Positions 6,107-13,087 of a stretch of DNA of 18,194 nt are shown piece after piece. The position numbers and the translations under genes are program-made. Origin of the DNA: Phosphoribacter sp035448065 (GTDB taxonomy: Bacteria; Actinomycetota; Actinomycetes; Actinomycetales; Dermatophilaceae); contig DAOTIG010000062.1 in assembly GCA_035448065.1 (NCBI GenBank), positions 1 through 18,194 of the forward strand, given 5' to 3'. Within the stretch, counting starts at the first letter, position 1. Each line of letters begins with the position of its first letter. The notes under the pieces were generated by a model. That model saw only the letters and a program-made list of their open reading frames with translations, was not told the origin of the DNA and searched no databases.

Positions 6107-8458
6107 GTGAGCCGCCCCAGCCGTCCGACGCGCCTCGTCGTCGTCGGCGCGGGCGCCGGGATGGGCCGCTGGCTCTCCGACCACGTCCTCGCGCCCCAGC
6201 CGTGGGAGAGCGTGCTGCTCGTCGACGTCGAGAGTGCCGCGACCGCCGTCGCGGAGGCCACGACAGCGTATGCCGCGGGCTCGGCCCGCGCCGCCGTCCC
6301 CAGTGCCGCAAGCGGTCTGACCGCCCTCGACGGTATGCCGCTGCCGCTCGGCTCCGCAGCCGCTGACCGGACCGTCGTCGTCCTCGCCCTCCCGCACGGG
6401 CAGCTCGGCCCGGCGGTGGGCCGACTCGAGCCGCTCCTCGACCCGGACCTCGGCGCGGTCGAGCTCGTCGTCGTCGCGCAGGGCATGGCCCGCGCGCTCG
6501 CGGTGACCCGCGAGCGGGCGCCCGGGAGGGCGGCATACGGGCTGCATCCGCTGTTCGACGTCACGGCGCGCGGACTCGACGGTGAGACCGCCTACGTCGT
6601 GCCCGATGCCGCCGCACCGCGCGCGCACGACTGGCTCGTCGGGATGCTGCACGGCCTCGGTGGCACGGTGCGCTTCGGCACGGCGCAGGAGCACGACGCG
6701 ACGATGGGCCTCGTGCAGGCCCTCGCCCACCAGAGCCTGCTCGCGGTGGCGACCGCGGTGGCCGAGTCCGGGCTGGACCTGCACGATGTGTGGGCGGCGC
6801 GCACCCCGTTCTTCGAGACCGTCTTCGGGATGGCGGTGCGCGCGCTCGACGAGACCCAGCAGCCGGTGCTCGCGTCGCTGCAGACCTCGCTCGACGGGCC
6901 CGCGGCGGCGGCGGCGCTCGAGGCGGCGAGCGCGCGAGTCCGGGCGGCCGTGGCCGACGGCGATCCGGCGGCGGTCGAGCGGCTCATCGGCAAGGTGCGC
7001 GAGCACTTCAGCGGGGCGCTCTTCGAGACCGTGCGCGGCACCGCGGTGGCGGCGCTCGGCGCGGCGCAGTCGAAGCGGGCCGCGCTCGCGGTGGCGATGC
7101 GCCGCGGCGAGCTCGTCGGCATCCGCCCGGTCGGCCGGCCGGACAGCCTGCGGGTCGGGCGGATCGTCGACGTCGACCCGGTCGAGGTGCGGGTCGAGGA
7201 GCTCATGGTCGGCGCGCACGGTCGGGCGGCCCTGCTCGACGGCCCCGGGCGGGCCAACGTCGCTCGGCTCGGGCTCGGCGGCAAGCCGCGGGTCACGGCC
7301 TTCCGGCTGGGCCATGTCGACCTGCTCACCGGCGCCGAGCTCGAGGCCGAGCTCGCGGCCTGGCTGGGCGAGGTGCGCCGCGACGTGCGCTTCCTCGTGC
7401 CCGAGTCGGTTGCCGGCAGCGGGGTGCTCGAGGTGGTGGCGAAGGCGCCTGGGGTCGGCGAGGCCGCCGTCGTCTCGGAGGTGGTGCGCACCGGGCAGCG
7501 GTCGGTCGTCGTGCGCGTCGGGCTGAGGGTCGACCACGACGTCGACGAGCTCGTCGAGACGCTCCGCGGGCTGGTGGCGCGGGCCTTCGCCTGGCCGCAG
7601 GGGCTGTCGCTGCCGCTGGTGTCGGATGCCGCGGCCGCGCCGGTCGAGGTCACCTATCTCGGGCCGGCCGGGACCTTCTCGGAGGTGGCGGCGTCCCATC
7701 TCGCCGCAGCTCTCGGGCTGCACGCCCCACGCCTGGTGCCGGTCGAGTCCTTCGGTGCCGTGCTCGCGGCGGTCGAAGCGGGCGGCGTCGGCGTGCTGCC
7801 GATCACGAGCTCGGCGTCCGGGCTGGTGACCCGCTCGGTCGAGGCGATCCTCGGCCACGACGGGCAGCTGCAGGCCGGCGGAGTCGTCGACGTCGCCGTG
7901 CGGTTCGACGCCTACGCCCGAGCCGCTGACCACCTGGAGGGGCTTCGCGGCGGCACGGTCTACAGCCATCCGCAGGCGATCGCCCAGTGCCAGGGGTTCA
8001 TCCGGCGCTGGGGGCTCACCGCGGTCCCGTGCGCCTCGACGGCCGATGCGCTGCGCCAGGTCGCCACGGCGACCGGTCCGGCGCTCGCGCTGGCCGGCGA
8101 GGGCAAGGGAGCCGAGCTCGGGCTCAAGGTCATCGAGCGTGAGGTCGACGACCTGTCCGGCTCGATCACCCGCTTCCTCACGCTGTCCCGGCCGGGTGGT
8201 TTCGGCGACCTGGTCGGCGGCTCCGACCCGACCTTGCGCTCGATCCTCGTCGGCCGCGACCTCGCCGAGGTCGCCGCCCACCTGGGCGCCGCGGGCGCGG
8301 CATACGACGAGGTGCTGAGCGACGCCGCCGGAAACGTCCTCTGGGTGACCAGCCGCGAGCAGCCGCTGGCACCGGACGCCGGCCCGGTCGGCGGGCTGCG
8401 GTGGCTGGGGCGGGCGCCGTGGTCGCCACGCACGCCGTTGGTGCGGGTCGGCGGCTGA
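6107..8458 (+). CDS. TyrA-like prephenate dehydrogenase / unassigned domain / PheA-like prephenate dehydratase fusion
   Basis: A 783-residue fusion. Residues 1 to about 330 resemble the TyrA half of the proteobacterial T-protein: nucleotide loop GAGAGMG (14-20), GLHPLF (145-150) with the catalytic-type His147, EHDATMGLVQALAHQ (195-209) and the helical dimerisation tail. Residues about 335-510 are beta-rich with two basic/acidic segments; I recognise no AroQ chorismate mutase helices and cannot name this region. Residues about 515-700 resemble prephenate dehydratase: TYLGPAGTFSEVAA (516-529), YSHPQAIAQC (619-628) and SITRF (686-690, catalytic-type Thr). The usual ENS/ENT motif reads ITSS (566-569), so the key Asn is missing. 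No ESRP regulatory (ACT) motif is seen. Expected roles are in tyrosine and phenylalanine synthesis, but dehydratase activity is uncertain. The start at GTG 6107 fits a -10 at leaderless spacing. Confidence 0.82.
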   Translation: MSRPSRPTRLVVVGAGAGMGRWLSDHVLAPQPWESVLLVDVESAATAVAEATTAYAAGSARAAVPSAASGLTALDGMPLPLGSAAADRTVVVLALPHGQLGPAVGRLEPLLDPDLGAVELVVVAQGMARALAVTRERAPGRAAYGLHPLFDVTARGLDGETAYVVPDAAAPRAHDWLVGMLHGLGGTVRFGTAQEHDATMGLVQALAHQSLLAVATAVAESGLDLHDVWAARTPFFETVFGMAVRALDETQQPVLASLQTSLDGPAAAAALEAASARVRAAVADGDPAAVERLIGKVREHFSGALFETVRGTAVAALGAAQSKRAALAVAMRRGELVGIRPVGRPDSLRVGRIVDVDPVEVRVEELMVGAHGRAALLDGPGRANVARLGLGGKPRVTAFRLGHVDLLTGAELEAELAAWLGEVRRDVRFLVPESVAGSGVLEVVAKAPGVGEAAVVSEVVRTGQRSVVVRVGLRVDHDVDELVETLRGLVARAFAWPQGLSLPLVSDAAAAPVEVTYLGPAGTFSEVAASHLAAALGLHAPRLVPVESFGAVLAAVEAGGVGVLPITSSASGLVTRSVEAILGHDGQLQAGGVVDVAVRFDAYARAADHLEGLRGGTVYSHPQAIAQCQGFIRRWGLTAVPCASTADALRQVATATGPALALAGEGKGAELGLKVIEREVDDLSGSITRFLTLSRPGGFGDLVGGSDPTLRSILVGRDLAEVAAHLGAAGAAYDEVLSDAAGNVLWVTSREQPLAPDAGPVGGLRWLGRAPWSPRTPLVRVGG

Positions 8459-8473
8459 CCACTCGCGCGCGTG

Positions 8474-8491
8474 ATGGTCCGCTCGGCGGGC
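8474..8491. repeat. 18-bp dispersed intergenic repeat (inverted match at 15285-15302)
   Basis: ATGGTCCGCTCGGCGGGC is the exact reverse complement of 15285-15302; a 13-bp part, GCCGAGCGGACCA, recurs at 15308-15320. Each site lies just downstream of a stop codon and upstream of the next gene. The function is unknown; the small number of copies makes this a modest observation. Confidence 0.7.
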
Positions 8492-8509
8492 GTGACGAGA
8501 GGCACCTTG

Positions 8510-8528
8510 TTAGGTAAGCCTTACCTAT
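8510..8528. promoter_or_regulatory. IdeR/DtxR-type iron box 1
   Basis: TTAGGTAAGCCTTACCTAT is a near-perfect palindrome matching the DtxR/IdeR consensus (TTAGGTTAGSCTAACCTAA). With iron bound, IdeR would block the promoter here: TATGCT and TATGTT, the -10 candidates, lie at or just after this box, and TTGTTA (8507-8512) is a possible -35. Confidence 0.85.
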
Positions 8529-8538
8529 GCTTATGTTG

Positions 8539-8557
8539 GCAGGTAAGGCTTACCTCA
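8539..8557. promoter_or_regulatory. IdeR/DtxR-type iron box 2
   Basis: GCAGGTAAGGCTTACCTCA has the same dyad, AGGTAAGGCTTACCT, centred 29 bp after box 1, about three helical turns less two bases. It lies in the presumed 5' leader, upstream of a GAAGGG ribosome-binding site. Two boxes suggest cooperative, tight repression of the iron permease gene. Confidence 0.82.
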
Positions 8558-8574
8558 CTTCCGAAGGGACCGTC

Positions 8575-9432
8575 ATGTTCGCCAGCAACGCCTTGATCGG
8601 GCTTCGCGAGGGACTCGAGGCGGCTCTCGTCGTCGTCATCCTCGTGGCCTTCCTCGTCAAGACCGACCGTCGGTGGGCCCTGCGCTACGTCTGGCTCGGG
8701 GTCGGCACGGCGGTTGTCCTGTCGGTCGCCATCGGCGCGATCCTGACCTTCGGCACCGCCGGCCTCGACGAGGCCCAGCAGGAGCTCGTCGGGGGCATCG
8801 CCTCGCTCGTCGCGGTCGGCTTCGTCACGTGGATGATCTTCTGGATGCGCCGCGCCGGCCGCCGGATCGCCGGCGAGCTCACCGGCAAGCTCGACTCGGC
8901 GCTGGCCGTCGGCCCGCTCGCGATCGCCACGGTCGCCTTCGTCGGCGTCGCCCGGGAGGGTCTGGAGACCGCGCTCTTCGCCTACGCGACCATCCAGTCC
9001 GCCTCCCAGACCGGCGTGGGACCACTGCTCGGCTGGGTGGTCGGCATCGGCGCGGCAGTGCTGCTCGGCGTGCTCGTCTACCGCGGGGCGATCAAGATCG
9101 ACCTCGCCCGCTTCTTCCGCTGGACCGGCGCCGCGCTCGTCGTCGTCGCCGCCGGCATCCTCGCGTATGCCGTGCACGAGCTTCAGGAGGCCGGCGTCCT
9201 CCCCGGGGAGAAGAGCTACGCCTTCGACCTGCGCCACCTCATCGACCCGCAGGGACCGGTGGCGACCGTCATCAGGGGCATCTTCAACCTGCGCCCGCGG
9301 ATGGCCGTGCTCGAGATCGGCGCCTGGGCGGCATACCTGCTCGTCGTGCTGCCGCTCTTCCTCGCCGGCGGTCGGCCGACGGCTACTGCGGCACCCGAAC
9401 CACGAGAGCGCGCGGCTGCACCCACGCGGTGA
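8575..9432 (+). CDS. efeU: EfeU/FTR1-family high-affinity iron permease
   Basis: A 285-residue integral membrane protein with about seven hydrophobic segments. It carries both hallmark REGLE motifs of the FTR1/EfeU family, at residues 11-15 and 127-131, which line the iron path. The start ATG 8575 is preceded by GAAGGG with six bases spacing; an in-frame ATG at 8527 falls inside the iron box and would add 16 non-conserved residues. Two IdeR/DtxR boxes indicate induction under iron limitation. In the EfeUOB system the permease works with periplasmic EfeO and the haem peroxidase EfeB, but neither gene follows: the next gene is on the other strand and overlaps its end. The partners may be elsewhere, or this may be a stand-alone permease. 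Confidence 0.92.
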   Translation: MFASNALIGLREGLEAALVVVILVAFLVKTDRRWALRYVWLGVGTAVVLSVAIGAILTFGTAGLDEAQQELVGGIASLVAVGFVTWMIFWMRRAGRRIAGELTGKLDSALAVGPLAIATVAFVGVAREGLETALFAYATIQSASQTGVGPLLGWVVGIGAAVLLGVLVYRGAIKIDLARFFRWTGAALVVVAAGILAYAVHELQEAGVLPGEKSYAFDLRHLIDPQGPVATVIRGIFNLRPRMAVLEIGAWAAYLLVVLPLFLAGGRPTATAAPEPRERAAAPTR

Positions 9433-10486
9433 GCCCGATGGCGACACCCATCACCTCGCCGTCGAGCTGAATCGGCTCGGGGCGGTCGGCGCGGGCCCGC
9501 ATCCGCGCACCGGTGTGCCGGTCCATCAGGGCGTGTCCCTGGCGGTGTCGGGTCGCCGCGCTGGCCGCCACGGCGGCCCAGCCGACCACTCCCTTGGGCG
9601 AGAGGATGACCGCGTCCAGCCGACCGTCGTCGAGCTTGGCGTCGGGCATGAGGTCCAGCCCGCCGAAGAGCCGCCCGCAGTTGCCGATGAGCATCGAGCG
9701 GGTGCGTCGGCTGAACTCCAGTCCGCCGTCGATGCTCACCCGGATCTTGAACTGCGGGCCGTACATGTTGCGCAGCCCCGCGACGACGTAGGCACCCGTG
9801 CCGATCTGGCGCTTGAGCTTGGGGTCGGCGTCGTTCATCACCGACGAGTCGGCGCCGAAGCCGGCCATCACGAGGAAGTGCTCCTGCTCGGGCTCGTCGG
9901 TCCCGGGCCGCTCGATGGCGACGCAGCCGAGATCGATCGCCGTGTTGCGGCCGGTGAGCGCGATCCGCATGGCCTGCTCGAGGGTCGGGACCGGCGCGGC
10001 CGGCGCGCGCAGCAAGAGGTTGCGGGCGAGCAGGTTGCCGGTGCCTCCGGGCAGCACGCCAAGAGGTATGCCGCTGCCCACCAGTCCGGTGGCGACCGCC
10101 CGGATCGTGCCGTCGCCGCCGAGCGCGCAGACGACGTCGGCCCCGTCGGCGACGGCCTGCCGAGCCTGGGCGGTGCCCGGCTCCTCGACGGTCGTCTCCA
10201 GGAAGGTCGGTGTGTCCCAGCCTGACTCGCGGCAGATCTCGGTGAGGAGGAGCTCGACGGTGCCGAGGTCGTTGACCTTGGACGGGTTGACGACGATGAC
10301 GGCCCGCTTCAGCGCCGGCAGCTCCGGAGGGTGCGGGCGGAAGGAGTCACGGTGCGGTCGGCCGAGGAGGCGGCGGCGCACCATCGCCCCCTCGGGCGTG
10401 CGCGAGCCGCGCCACAGGGCGATGCCGCCCACGAGCACGGCGATCGCGGCGATCGCCCCGACGATCCACCAGGTGGCATCCGACAC
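9383..10486 (-). CDS. Diacylglycerol kinase / lipid kinase family protein (DAGK catalytic domain)
   Basis: A 367-residue protein with an N-terminal membrane anchor (residues 6-25, IVGAIAAIAVLVGGIALW) followed by a DAGK_cat/YegS-like domain. The nucleotide motif GGDGT is at 123-127 and PGGTGNLLARNL at 146-157; a C-terminal beta domain ends with IQLDGEVMG. These enzymes phosphorylate diacylglycerol or related lipids with ATP at the inner face of the membrane. I chose GTG 10486 because the residues before it are arginine/proline-rich antisense-type sequence and because TATACC lies nine bases upstream. The gene is divergent from the DinB-like gene, and its 3' end overlaps efeU by 50 bp on the opposite strand. 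The substrate is not predictable from sequence alone. Confidence 0.88.
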   Translation of the reverse strand: MSDATWWIVGAIAAIAVLVGGIALWRGSRTPEGAMVRRRLLGRPHRDSFRPHPPELPALKRAVIVVNPSKVNDLGTVELLLTEICRESGWDTPTFLETTVEEPGTAQARQAVADGADVVCALGGDGTIRAVATGLVGSGIPLGVLPGGTGNLLARNLLLRAPAAPVPTLEQAMRIALTGRNTAIDLGCVAIERPGTDEPEQEHFLVMAGFGADSSVMNDADPKLKRQIGTGAYVVAGLRNMYGPQFKIRVSIDGGLEFSRRTRSMLIGNCGRLFGGLDLMPDAKLDDGRLDAVILSPKGVVGWAAVAASAATRHRQGHALMDRHTGARMRARADRPEPIQLDGEVMGVAIGLTAWVQPRALVVRVPQ

Positions 10487-10495
10487 GGTGACGAC

Positions 10496-10501
10496 GGTAT
10501 A
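10496..10501 (-). promoter_or_regulatory. -10-like TATACC of the lipid-kinase gene
   Basis: TATACC on the minus strand, nine bases before GTG 10486, within a GGTATACC palindrome (10496-10503). It would give a leader of only a few bases. Confidence 0.4.
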
Positions 10502-10573
10502 CCGCGTGGCCACCTGGCGTTCGCCCGGCCGGTGGTGGCGGTGGCGACGGGCGGTGCGGTGGTGAGCGGGCGG

Positions 10574-10579
10574 CATACT
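10574..10579 (+). promoter_or_regulatory. -10-like CATACT of the DinB-like gene, inside a CGGCATAC octamer
   Basis: CATACT ends eight bases before ATG 10588. Five of its bases belong to the over-represented octamer CGGCATAC, so the octamer may supply a promoter element here. Confidence 0.4.
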
Positions 10580-10587
10580 GTGCGGGC

Positions 10588-11142
10588 ATGAGCGAGGAGC
10601 AGCAGCCGGCCGGCCAGCCGCCGACCCCGGAGCCGGACAGCAAGGACTGGACCTGGACCCTGCACCGGCCCTGCCCGGAGTGCGGCTTCGACCCACGCGA
10701 CGTCCAGCCGATCGCGATCCCGGCGCTGGTGCGCGACGCGGCCTCCCGATGGCCGGCGGTGCTGGCCCGGGTCGACGCGAGCGACCGGCCGGAGCCGGCG
10801 GTGTGGTCGCCGCTGGAGTACGCCTGCCACATCCGCGACGTGCTGCGGCTCTTCGGCGAGCGGGCCGAGCTGATCCGCCGCGAGGAGGGCCCGACCTTCG
10901 CCAACTGGGACCAGGACGAGACGGCTCTCGCGGAGCGCTACTGGGAGGAGCAGCCCGCCGTCGTCGCCGAGCAGATCCGGGCCGCGACCGGGCCGGCCGC
11001 GGCGGCCTTCGAGGGCGTCGCGCCCGAGGAGTGGGAGCGGCGCGGCACCCGCAGCAACGGCTCGCAGTTCACCCTCGCGACGCTCGGCACCTACGTCCTG
11101 CACGACCTCTACCACCACGTGTGGGACGTCCGCGAGCGCTGA
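10588..11142 (+). CDS. DinB-superfamily metal-dependent protein
   Basis: A protein of 184 residues, all helical in appearance. The DinB/YfiT metal triad is visible as His81 in YACHIRDV and His172/His176 in LHDLYHHVWDV. A short N-terminal knuckle, CPECGF, supplies Cys29 and Cys32, as in the common actinobacterial subgroup. Members of the superfamily include mycothiol- and bacillithiol-dependent transferases and maleylpyruvate isomerases; the N-terminal catalytic partner cannot be deduced, so a thiol-transferase role is only a possibility. The start is supported by a -10-like CATACT at leaderless spacing. The gene converges on the ArsR-SRPBCC pair, with only six bases between stops. Confidence 0.87.
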   Translation: MSEEQQPAGQPPTPEPDSKDWTWTLHRPCPECGFDPRDVQPIAIPALVRDAASRWPAVLARVDASDRPEPAVWSPLEYACHIRDVLRLFGERAELIRREEGPTFANWDQDETALAERYWEEQPAVVAEQIRAATGPAAAAFEGVAPEEWERRGTRSNGSQFTLATLGTYVLHDLYHHVWDVRER

Positions 11143-11148
11143 GCCGGA

Positions 11149-11359
11149 TCAGCCGCCCAGCCGAGCCCGGTATGCCGCTTGCACAGCGCCGAAGCGGGCC
11201 GACCAGTCGGCTGCCGGGGCCCCCGGCTCGCACTCTCGAGGTCACCGCGTCCCACAGGTCGGCCGCGTCGGTGGCGAACACGCGCTCGGTGGTGATCGTG
11301 CAGGTGTCGTCGGCAGGCACGCGGCTGATCGCGCACCACAGGTCGGTCGGGTCGGTCAT
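11149..11359 (-). pseudogene. Internally deleted SRPBCC/AHSA1-like gene
   Basis: The ATG at 11359 overlaps the ArsR stop (ATGA), the usual arrangement of ArsR-AHSA1 pairs. Residues 1-41 read like a normal N-terminus (TITTERVFATDAADLWDAVTS is the first strand and helix of an SRPBCC fold). Directly afterwards the sense is lost. In another frame a plausible C-terminus, ADWSARFGAVQAAYRARLGG, runs to TGA at 11151-11149, close to the neighbouring gene's stop. The junction lies within about 11211-11240. The intact family is usually about 140-250 residues, so most of the fold is gone and the frame is shifted. In the original frame the ORF would run on antisense into the DinB-like gene. Confidence 0.7.
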
Positions 11360-11688
11360 GACGGCTCCGTGGGGGTCGTGGGGGCCCGTCGGCCGCGGGC
11401 GATCTCGGTGTCGAGGGCATCGAGGCGCTGGCTCCAGAGGCTGCGGGTCTGCCGGCACCAGGCCTCGACCTCGTCGAGCGCCTCGGGGCGCACCGAGTAG
11501 ATCCGTCGCTGCGCCTCCTGGCGGACGTCGACCAGCCCGGCCTCGCGCAGCACCCGCAGGTGCCGGCTGATGCCGGGACGGGCGATGTCGTATGCCGCGG
11601 CGATCGCCCCGGCGGTCGCCGCGCCGCCCGCGAGGCGGGTGACGATCTCCCGCCGGGTGGGGTCCGCGAGCGCCGTCCAGCTGTCCAT
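11356..11688 (-). CDS. ArsR-family winged-helix transcriptional regulator
   Basis: A 110-residue regulator with the compact ArsR plan: ALADPTRREIVTRLAGG (helices 1-2), the recognition helix region ARPGISRHLRVLREAGLV and the wing EAQRRIYSVRP. No Cys-rich metal site is seen (a single Cys, in WCRQ), so it probably belongs to the non-metal group paired with SRPBCC/AHSA1 proteins. It is coupled by a 4-bp overlap to the deleted SRPBCC remnant, its probable former partner. TACACA (11700-11695) ends six bases before the ATG and could be a leaderless -10. It is divergent from serS with 78 bp between starts. Confidence 0.88.
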   Translation of the reverse strand: MDSWTALADPTRREIVTRLAGGAATAGAIAAAYDIARPGISRHLRVLREAGLVDVRQEAQRRIYSVRPEALDEVEAWCRQTRSLWSQRLDALDTEIARGRRAPTTPTEPS

Positions 11689-11753
11689 GTGTCATGTGTA
11701 ACAGATCCGGTACGTAACCGCAAGGGTACGTTCGCGGCATACCGGGTGCTCGG

Positions 11754-11759
11754 TAGGCT
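11754..11759 (+). promoter_or_regulatory. -10 element TAGGCT of serS, leaderless spacing
   Basis: TAGGCT ends seven bases before GTG 11767. TTCGCG (11731-11736) 17 bases further up is a weak -35 candidate. An octamer CGGCATAC (11735-11742) lies between. The repeats GGTACGT at 11709-11715 and 11725-11731 may be binding sites in the gap shared with the ArsR gene. Confidence 0.5.
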
Positions 11760-11766
11760 GACGCGC

Positions 11767-13050
11767 GTGATCGACATCAAGCTCGTGCGCGAGGAGCCCG
11801 ACCGGGTCCGTGCCTCGCAGGTGGCCAGGGGAGAGGACCCGGGGATCGTCGACGCGATCCTCGCCGCGGACGCATGGCGACGCGAGAGTTTGAGGCAGTT
11901 CGAGGAAAAGCGCGCTATCCAGAAGGCGAACAGCACGCTCATTGCGCGCGGACAAGTTGAAGACAAGGCCATCGCTCTCGCGCAAGCCAAGGAACTCGCG
12001 ACGGAGGTCAAGGACCTTCAGCGCGCGGTCGAGCGCGCTGACGCCGAGCAGGCCGGCCTGGCGCGCCGGCTCGGCAACGTCATCATCGACGGGGTGCCCG
12101 CCGGCGGTGAGGAGGACTTCCGGGTCCTCGAGACGGTCGGTGTGCCGCGCGACTTCGCCGCCGAGGGCTTCGAGCCGCTCGACCACGTCGCGCTCGGCGA
12201 GGCGCTCGACCTCATCGACATCGAGCGGGGCAGCCGGGTGGCCGGCAGCCGCTTCTACTACCTCAAGGGCGACGGCGCCCGGCTCGAGACCGCGATCATG
12301 ATGCTCTGCCAGCAGATCGCCTGGGAGGAGGGGCACACCGCGCTCGCCGTGCCCAACCTGGTCAAGGAGCAGACGATGGCCGGCGCCGGCTTCCTCGACA
12401 GCCATGCCGACGAGGTCTACTACCTGCCCGCCGACGAGCTCTATCTCACCGGCACGAGCGAGGTCGCGCTCGCCGGCTACCACCTCGGCGAGATCATCGA
12501 CCTGTCCGGCGGCCCACTGCGCTACACCGCGACCTCGACGTGCTACCGCCGCGAGGCCGGCAGTCACGGCAAGGACACCCGCGGCATCTTCCGGACCCAC
12601 CAGTTCCAGAAGACCGAGATGTTCGTCTACTGCGCGCCGGAGGAGGCCGAGGCCGAGCACGAGCGACTGCTGCGCATCGAGCGCCGCATCCTCGACGCCG
12701 CCGAGATCCCCTACCGGGTCATCGACGTCGCCGCCGGCGACCTCGGCGGGCCGGCCGCCCGCAAGTTCGACTGCGAGGGCTGGGTGCCGACCCAGCAGCG
12801 CTATCGCGAGCTGACCTCGACCTCCAACTGCACGACCTTCCAGGCCCGTCGGCTCGGCATCCGCGAGCGGCTGGCCGCTGACGCCGGTGGCGGCACCCGG
12901 GTCGTCGCGACGCTCAACGGCACGATGGCCACCACCCGGTGGATCGTCAGCCAGCTCGAGAACCACCAGCAGGCCGACGGCTCGGTCCGGATCCCCATGG
13001 CCTTGCAACCCTTCATGGGCGGCCAGCATGAGCTGAAGCCGGTGCGCTGA
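11767..13050 (+). CDS. serS: Seryl-tRNA synthetase
   Basis: A class II synthetase of 427 residues that charges tRNA-Ser with serine in the cytoplasm. The N-terminal MIDIKLVREEPDRVRASQ start and the long helical arm (about 30-100) that grips the tRNA variable arm are present. The catalytic core shows TGTSEVALAGYH, motif 2 as YRREAGSHGKDTRGIFRTHQ followed by FQKTEMFVY, and motif 3 as LNGTMATTRWIVSQLENHQ. The length is normal. GTG 11767 fits the conserved N-terminus and a -10 at leaderless spacing. An oddity: nucleotides 11881-12000, coding for the tip of the arm, are 59% GC with un-neighbour-like codons, while flanking sequence is well over 70%. A HAD phosphatase gene follows after 37 bp, probably in the same transcript. 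Confidence 0.97.
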   Translation: MIDIKLVREEPDRVRASQVARGEDPGIVDAILAADAWRRESLRQFEEKRAIQKANSTLIARGQVEDKAIALAQAKELATEVKDLQRAVERADAEQAGLARRLGNVIIDGVPAGGEEDFRVLETVGVPRDFAAEGFEPLDHVALGEALDLIDIERGSRVAGSRFYYLKGDGARLETAIMMLCQQIAWEEGHTALAVPNLVKEQTMAGAGFLDSHADEVYYLPADELYLTGTSEVALAGYHLGEIIDLSGGPLRYTATSTCYRREAGSHGKDTRGIFRTHQFQKTEMFVYCAPEEAEAEHERLLRIERRILDAAEIPYRVIDVAAGDLGGPAARKFDCEGWVPTQQRYRELTSTSNCTTFQARRLGIRERLAADAGGGTRVVATLNGTMATTRWIVSQLENHQQADGSVRIPMALQPFMGGQHELKPVR

Positions 13051-13087
13051 GCGTCGCGAATCCGACTCCGAGACAGCGGCATACCTG

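Noticed and set aside
5441..8281. A 946-codon open frame on the minus strand
   Set aside because: All but its last 211 residues are antisense to the TyrA/PheA fusion and have the Arg/Asp/Gly/His-rich make-up of a frame opposite a GC-rich gene. Only the C-terminal GDT1-type part (from 6076) is real.
8527..8574. Upstream ATG for efeU at 8527
   Set aside because: It lies inside the first iron box, and the ribosome-binding site GAAGGG with proper spacing serves ATG 8575.
10487..10696. Longer version of the lipid-kinase gene starting at 10696
   Set aside because: The extra residues are Arg/Pro/His/Ser-rich and overlap the divergent DinB-like gene.
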